Assembly (NCBI RefSeq): GCF_013426735.1
Contig: NZ_AP023273.1
Span: 948,501-1,012,500, forward strand
Length of the DNA stretch: 64,000 nt
Direction of reading: 5' to 3'
Source of the DNA: Agrobacterium vitis
Lineage (GTDB): Bacteria; Pseudomonadota; Alphaproteobacteria; Rhizobiales; Rhizobiaceae
The first letter of the stretch is position 1, and the number at the start of each line of letters is the position of its first letter. Positions 57,901-64,000 of this stretch are shown here, one piece after another. Position numbers and translations under genes: made by a program. The notes beneath the pieces were generated by a model. The model was given only the letters and a program-made list of their open reading frames with translations, did no database searches and was not told where the DNA came from.

Positions 57901-58285
57901 GCATTTCCTCGGGCGGCAGGACGCCTGCGAACGCGGCTGCCGCAAATTCGCCCAGGGAGACGGCAAGGCAAATGTCTGGCCGGGTTCCACCCGCTTGCAG
58001 CCGAAGGGCCAGTCCCAATTCCACCATCAACAGCGCTGGGTGGGTAAAACACAGGTCTTCGCACAGCGCGTCCCGCCCGATGTTTTCCGCGTAAAGCCGC
58101 TCCAGAACAGATTGATTTCCGTCAGCAACCAGTGCGCCGTCCAACCGCAAGAGTATATCACGGAAGACGGGATCGTTTCGGAACAGTTCGGCACCCATCT
58201 GGAAGTACTGGACACCCTGCCCCGGAAAGAGAAAAGCCGTTCCTTGCGCTGTCTGAGACGTGATCTCGGCCGGAATATTCTTCAT
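54974..58285 (-). CDS. Trans-acting tandem acyltransferase fused to an FMN enoyl reductase (AT-AT-ER)
   Basis: A 1103-residue protein that supplies the AT-less modules. AT1 (about residues 14-310) starts TAFLFPGQGVQ but has AVSLGE where GHSLGE is usual: the Ser is kept, the preceding His is Val. It may be a proofreading acyl hydrolase or an altered AT. AT2 (about 345-640) is canonical, with FAGQGSQ, GHSLGE at about residue 427 and GAFHSRLM, the pattern of malonyl-specific ATs. The third part (about 660-1090) is a PfaD-type nitronate-monooxygenase-like enoyl reductase (GAGGGIGTPDAAASALVLGA). AT-AT-ER proteins are frequent in trans-AT clusters. The ATG overlaps the stop of the upstream oxidoreductase remnant, which was once the first gene of this operon. 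Confidence 0.93.
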   Translation of the reverse strand: MKNIPAEITSQTAQGTAFLFPGQGVQYFQMGAELFRNDPVFRDILLRLDGALVADGNQSVLERLYAENIGRDALCEDLCFTHPALLMVELGLALRLQAGGTRPDICLAVSLGEFAAAAFAGVLPPEEMLCCIAKTARIIQNGCAAGRMMTVLGPISAVDGLIGVEFVGEQADNQFIIAGPEGAIDAAGHKLRADGHLVVTPPIARAFHTTAMDAVAADVAAVFANRHYRSPQVPLISAMTGRIIAAPDAAHFARVGRGQINFRMAVQTLESLGKVFRLIDVGPSGSLATLAARSLRAAQEWPQERILSPFAAGQSELDRLKALDEVSMKNLEQIPSSQRGGRWGKAVVFAGQGSQVTGMGEEHFSRFPDLVASADRILGYSIADVCHENPSGKLGNTRYAQPLIFCVNALAWQHHVANHGMPDVLAGHSLGEMNALHAAGVMDFETALGIVKKRAELMAEAPAGAMSAVLGLNRPRLEQIIDNAGFDQVDIANLNTPGQIVISGDADQIRAAAGIIQAEGAKACIPLPVSGAFHSRLMRKAEAAFAEYLSVFRFAPPLVPVVSNVTARPYSAINIGGQIAGLLSRSVDWVGSVGHMLDMGVRDFVELAPKPVLTQMIAEIRRTHVAAMPGPLVVPSLAPEIAILAPSAVPIVQKTGSGLGAETLGSAAFRAVHGVRYSHICGGMVHGIASVDWVVACANAGILSFFGTGGLSSERVESALADLTARIPQRQPFGVNLLSGSNEAANVALFLRYGIRTIEASAFIKMTPELVRYRLLGLSRDALSPGGVAIGNRVVAKLSRPEVARIFLLPAPDQIVQSLLAKGDITSEMAELAKRIPMADDICVEADSGGHTDQGNATVLIPAICRLRDAVQAEMSYARPVRIGAGGGIGTPDAAASALVLGAEFTVTGSINQCTQEAGTSTLVKQMLAEAEVQDTAYAPAGDMFEIGAQVQVLRRGVLFPARANRLFDLYMHHDRIEDIDNQTRDQIETRYFQRGFDQVWQDCLAYWPPAAIERALSVPKQKMAYIFRWYFGLSGRLALQGAAERKVDFQIHCGPAMGAFNQWVAGTSLADWQNRTVVAVNSQLLTATADRIERAIRDFSRT

Positions 58286-59130
58286 CTCAGGCCCGCCAGT
58301 ATCCTACCACAACCGGAACTCTCACCGAAACCGCGCAAAGGCCGCGTAACATCCTGTGGCTGCCCCAGATAGGCGATCCGATCATAATCACCAGGCAACA
58401 AAACCTTCGACACCGCGCTTAACGCTTGCATCTTTTCCACGGCCCTGAGCCCGGCATTGACGCCAATTAGCCGAAGCAGCCTTAGAAACACTGCAAGCGC
58501 GTTAATCTGCACATTGTTCCGCGTGCTGAATCCGGCAAGCGCAAGCGTCCCACCCGTGCGCAAATGACGGTCAAGCCAGTTCACCAGCCCCCCAGTCACA
58601 TTGAAGGCCGCGTCAAAGATTTCCGCACCAAACGTGTCTGCGGAAAACGCGGCTGCATCCGGCACATTCCCAACCGACGCAACCCTACGTTCTGAAAGGA
58701 CATCCGCCCGAGTGGGATCACGGGTCATGGTTTGAACCTTATGCCCGCTGCGTACAAAATAGGTGGCGGCAAATCGTCCGGTGACGGCCCCGGACATGCC
58801 CTCAGGCAAACCATTCGCACCTTCATTGCCGGGAACGTGTCCTTCTGGAGCCGCGCCTAGAGCATCGGACCGAAAAGTGGGAACCAGATTGTGGATAAAT
58901 CTGGTGCGAAAACAATTTCTTAGAGAATCGTAGCGATTCCTATTTTCGGTCCGATGCAATAATATTCCGGATGCCGTCACGGGGTCGCGAAAGTTCAACC
59001 TGGCATATTCAATCTTGACCCGAAGCAAGGGCAGTACCCTATAATCCAGAGCCATAGAATCCGGGCTTTTCACGAGAAAGAGCTTGGTTGGCACTTTTTC
59101 AATCCCAAAAAAATAAATAAATAAAGGCAA
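58282..59130 (-). pseudogene. Broken MDR-type quinone/acryloyl-CoA reductase gene (YhdH/AcuI-like)
   Basis: The frame is open for 282 codons, but only parts look like a medium-chain oxidoreductase: RVKIEYARLNFRDPVTASG near the N-terminus, then SGHKVQTMTRDPTRADVLSERRV and VNWLDRHLRTGGTLALAGF, followed by LIGVNAG. About 100 residues of the catalytic and substrate-binding part are missing. In their place is a palindromic repeat (58862-58957) read through in frame. The nucleotide-binding TGAxGGVG motif is degraded. Its stop overlaps the AT-AT-ER start, so it was the first gene of the operon. It probably no longer encodes an active enzyme. Confidence 0.7.
58862..58957. repeat. 96-bp palindromic repeat (rhizobial intergenic mosaic type)
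   Basis: GCATCGGACCGAAAA at 58862-58876 and its exact complement at 58943-58957 close the element. Inside are two more hairpins: CCAGATT/AATCTGG (58884-58904) and GAATCG/CGATTC (about 58925-58939). This resembles, from memory, the RIME/RPE-type elements scattered in Rhizobiaceae genomes. Those normally sit between genes; here one lies inside a reading frame. Confidence 0.8.
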
Positions 59131-59199
59131 TACTACTATTACGTGAGCATCGCGCTATCTGAGGTGGCTTGTCAAGCAATTATTGCGGGATTTTTTGCA

Positions 59200-60236
59200 T
59201 TGTTCGCGCGGTTCCTAGTTGTTTGATCCTGGACTTTAATGGTGCATTATTTTCCCTCGAATGGAAGGAAGCACTATGGGCCAGGTTCTACACGGTCGCG
59301 CCACAACGACAGAGGCAATCCGTCGAGCAATACAAAATAGTCAAGAGAGCCTGAGAGCGCTCTCAAAGCGGTATGGGATCAACCCGAAGACCGTTGCCAA
59401 GTGGAAGAAGCGCACATCGGTTGCCGATTTGGCGACCGGGCCGAAGGAACCGCATTCGACAGTCTTGAGCCTCGAGGAGGAGGCCGTGATTGTCGCCTTC
59501 CGCAGGCACACGCTTCTACCTTTGGATGATTGCCTTTATGCCCTTCAGCCAACAATCCCGCATCTGACGCGCTCGTCCTTACATCGATGCCTACAGCGCC
59601 ATGACATTTCACGACTGCCGGAAGTCGAGGGCGACAAGGAGCCAAAAAAGAAGTTCAAGAGTTACCCCATTGGCTACTTTCACATCGATATCGCTGAAGT
59701 CCAGACCGCTGAGGGCAAGCTCTATCTGTTTGTGGCCATTGATAGAACGTCCAAGTTTGCCTTCGTCGAGCTTTACGCCAAAGCCGGAAAGATGAATGCA
59801 GCCCAATTCCTGCGCAATCTGGTCAAGGCTGTGCCCTATGCCATCCATACGGTTCTGACGGACAACGGCATTCAGTTCACCAATCGGGCCTGCGATCTCT
59901 ACGCCTTCCATCACATCTTCGACCGGGTCTGTGACGAGAACGGCATTGAGCATCGTCTGACCAAGCTGAAGCACCCATGGACCAATGGGCAGGTCGAGCG
60001 GATGAACCGGACGATCAAGGAAGCGACCGTCAAGCGTTTCTACTACGACGATCACGACCAACTCAAAAGGCATCTCGCCGACTTCATTGATGCCTATAAT
60101 TTCGGGCGAAGGCTCAAGACCCTAAAAGGCCTCACGCCCTACGAATTCATTTGTAAACGATGGACTTTGGAGCCGGATCGTTTCATCATTGATCCGATCC
60201 ATCAAATGCCGGGACTAAACACCTAGACTGTGCCAT
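59200..60236 (+). mobile_element. IS481-family insertion sequence
   Basis: One transposase gene is flanked by imperfect inverted repeats. TAGTTGTTTGATCCTGG (59216-59232) resembles the complement of 60209-60225 at 13 of 17 positions. Outer limits are approximate and I could not identify a target duplication. The element lies between the rRNA operon terminator and the upstream end of the polyketide operon. Confidence 0.7.
59276..60226 (+). CDS. IS481-family transposase, apparently intact
   Basis: A 316-residue transposase. The N-terminal helix-turn-helix (ALSKRYGINPKTVAKWKKR) is followed by an integrase-core fold with a DDE triad: FHIDIAEVQ, LTDNGIQFTN, and GQVERMNRTIKEAT. The C-terminal NFGRRLKTLKGLTPYEFI segment is typical. 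No stop or frameshift was seen. ATG 59276 is preferred to ATG 59261 because GGAAGG lies just upstream of it. It is transcribed toward the rRNA operon, opposite to the polyketide genes. Confidence 0.9.
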   Translation: MGQVLHGRATTTEAIRRAIQNSQESLRALSKRYGINPKTVAKWKKRTSVADLATGPKEPHSTVLSLEEEAVIVAFRRHTLLPLDDCLYALQPTIPHLTRSSLHRCLQRHDISRLPEVEGDKEPKKKFKSYPIGYFHIDIAEVQTAEGKLYLFVAIDRTSKFAFVELYAKAGKMNAAQFLRNLVKAVPYAIHTVLTDNGIQFTNRACDLYAFHHIFDRVCDENGIEHRLTKLKHPWTNGQVERMNRTIKEATVKRFYYDDHDQLKRHLADFIDAYNFGRRLKTLKGLTPYEFICKRWTLEPDRFIIDPIHQMPGLNT

Positions 60237-60475
60237 GGCCATCATCCTTAATTATGTCCAGAAGACATAAGCCTTCTAGACACAGATGACTGATGGTGGC
60301 TTATATCGCTTTGCGCTACGTCAACCGTCTAGAAAGTTTCACAAAGCAATTTCGAAAGGCGGTATCATCTCAACCGTGAGGACTTACGGAGTAAGCCGCA
60401 GGTTCGAAACTGTGCGCACCCTTCCTTGTAACCTATAAACAGAGCTGAAAGCCCGGGGATCTCATTCCCCAAACG

Positions 60476-60510
60476 CAAAAATCCCGCAGCATTTAAGGCT
60501 ACGGGATTTT
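60476..60510 (-). terminator. Rho-independent terminator of the rRNA operon
   Basis: Read on the minus strand, AAAATCCCGTAGC (60510-60498) pairs with GCTGCGGGATTTT (60490-60478) with one G-T pair and a seven-base loop, and a T-run follows. It lies directly after the tRNA-fMet gene and ends the rRNA transcript. The 250 bases between IS481 and this point hold a second short hairpin (GGGGA/TCCCC, about 60455-60470) but no gene. Confidence 0.85.
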
Positions 60511-60518
60511 GTGTAACT

Positions 60519-60597
<79 letters not shown>

Positions 60598-60624
60598 TTA
60601 TATATTGTTATTCGTTAACGGAAT

Positions 60625-60646
60625 AAGGGTCGCTTGAGCGACCCTT
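60625..60646. other. Perfect hairpin between tRNA-fMet and 5S rRNA
   Basis: AAGGGTCGCT at 60625-60634 and AGCGACCCTT at 60637-60646 form a ten-pair stem with a two-base loop inside the rRNA operon. On the plus strand it is followed by T-rich sequence. It may be an RNA-processing site, or a terminator facing transcription that enters from the other side. Confidence 0.55.
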
Positions 60647-60715
60647 TATGTTTTCGGCTGGGCCGATGTTTTTGAGAGAAGATGATTGATTTGAGTATGA
60701 ACATTGCGCTTAGCA

Positions 60716-60834
60716 GACCTGGCAGCGACCTACTCTCCCGCGTCTTAAGACGAAGTACCATTGGCGCAGGGGCGTTTCACGGCCGTGTTCGGAATGGGAA
60801 CGGGTGCGGCCGCCCCGCCATGACCACCAGGTCA
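60716..60834 (-). rRNA. rrf: 5S ribosomal RNA
   Basis: About 119 nt. The ends pair (GACCTGG against CCAGGTC), and the conserved CCGAACACGGCCGTGAAACG and GGGAGAGTAGGTCGC segments are present. It lies between 23S and tRNA-fMet on the minus strand. Ends may be off by one or two bases. Confidence 0.96.
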
Positions 60835-60843
60835 GCTAAGGGC

Positions 60844-60924
60844 AATGTTGATGCTTCGCATCAACATTGTTCCCTTTTCTTTGGCAAACCTTTCTTCAAC
60901 ACTGACGTGTTGAAGGGTGCCAAA
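60844..60924. other. Two stem-loops in the 23S-5S spacer
   Basis: AATGTTGATGC (60844-60854) pairs perfectly with GCATCAACATT (60858-60868). Next, TTTGGCA/TGCCAAA (60880-60886, 60918-60924) encloses CTTCAACAC/GTGTTGAAG (60894-60902, 60907-60915). They are likely processing structures of the rRNA precursor. The rest of the spacer up to 61147 (about 310 bases in all) shows no gene. Confidence 0.6.
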
Positions 60925-61147
60925 GGACCATACGGAACCGTATTGATGCTTTGCATATTTGAGAAGCTGGATTTTTTATGAACACGTCTTTTTTCGTTTT
61001 CGTGGCACTCATCGGACAAAGTCCGCAAGGCCAAGGGCCGTCGCACCTGATGGTGCTGGCCGTCCGCAGCGAAGGCTCAAAGAGCCGACAGCGTCAGGAC
61101 AAAACAGATGGCATCATCAAAGCCGAAGGCTTTGATGAGCATGGTCA

Positions 61148-64000
<2,853 letters not shown>

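Noticed and set aside
54974..58285. PfaD-like reductase taken as evidence for a PUFA synthase
   Set aside because: The PKS is modular with single or limited ACP numbers per module and trans AT. PUFA synthases have iterative KS-MAT-ACPn-KR architecture, which is absent.

Overview
This window comes from a member of the Rhizobiaceae, most likely the Agrobacterium/Allorhizobium group. Three things point there. The type VI secretion (T6SS) operon has the gene order of the Agrobacterium imp operon. The 23S rRNA gene carries an intervening sequence in helix 9, as rhizobial 23S genes do. tRNA-fMet follows 5S at the end of the rRNA operon.

Layout. (1) 1-17844, plus strand: an apparently intact T6SS operon from the last codons of tssA through tssB, tssC, a second tssC, tagJ, tssE, tssF, tssG, fha, tssK, tssL, tssM, a fused tagF-pppA, and the kinase gene tagE. 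hcp, clpV/tssH, vgrG and effectors are not in the window. (2) 17993-19135, minus: an orphan polysaccharide-export lipoprotein. (3) About 19310-22650: a graveyard of broken mobile DNA. It holds the 3' end of a class III alcohol dehydrogenase gene, an IS3-family remnant fused to a serine recombinase tail, an IS630-family remnant with a palindromic insertion, a short copy of the tRNA-fMet 3' end, a tRNA-like 3' fragment overlapped by a second recombinase tail, and the right end of an IS6-family element. (4) 22690-58285, minus: one tightly coupled trans-AT polyketide operon. In order of transcription it encodes a tandem acyltransferase plus enoyl reductase, a free ACP, an AsnB-type amidotransferase, a 3021-residue PKS and a 6988-residue PKS. 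Upstream is a broken quinone-oxidoreductase-like gene interrupted by a palindromic repeat. (5) About 59200-60236: an intact-looking IS481-family transposase gene. (6) 60476-64000, minus: the 3' part of an rRNA operon (23S with intervening sequence, 5S, tRNA-fMet, terminator).

How the polyketide genes work together. No module contains its own AT, so the free AT must load malonyl units on all carriers. An AsnB-like amidotransferase lies next to a free ACP, followed by KS-DH-KR-ACP and then by KS-(degenerate DH fold)-ACP. This arrangement matches the start of glutarimide polyketide pathways (iso-migrastatin, lactimidomycin, cycloheximide, gladiofungin, sesbanimide). There, malonamyl-ACP is the starter and a branching (B/X) domain closes the glutarimide ring. 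I infer that this is a glutarimide trans-AT pathway, and sesbanimide-type compounds are the obvious candidates in an alphaproteobacterium. The assembly line is incomplete here: it ends in a KS with its linker and has no following carrier or thioesterase. An IS6 remnant lies 41 bases beyond the stop codon, so the pathway looks truncated. Other unusual features are a recent 774-bp tandem duplication that turned an ACP pair into four ACPs, a carrier-like insert without the serine after KS4, and a module split between two proteins.

Limits. Everything was read by eye. Domain borders are approximate (about 30 residues), and all family assignments come from motif recognition, not database searches.
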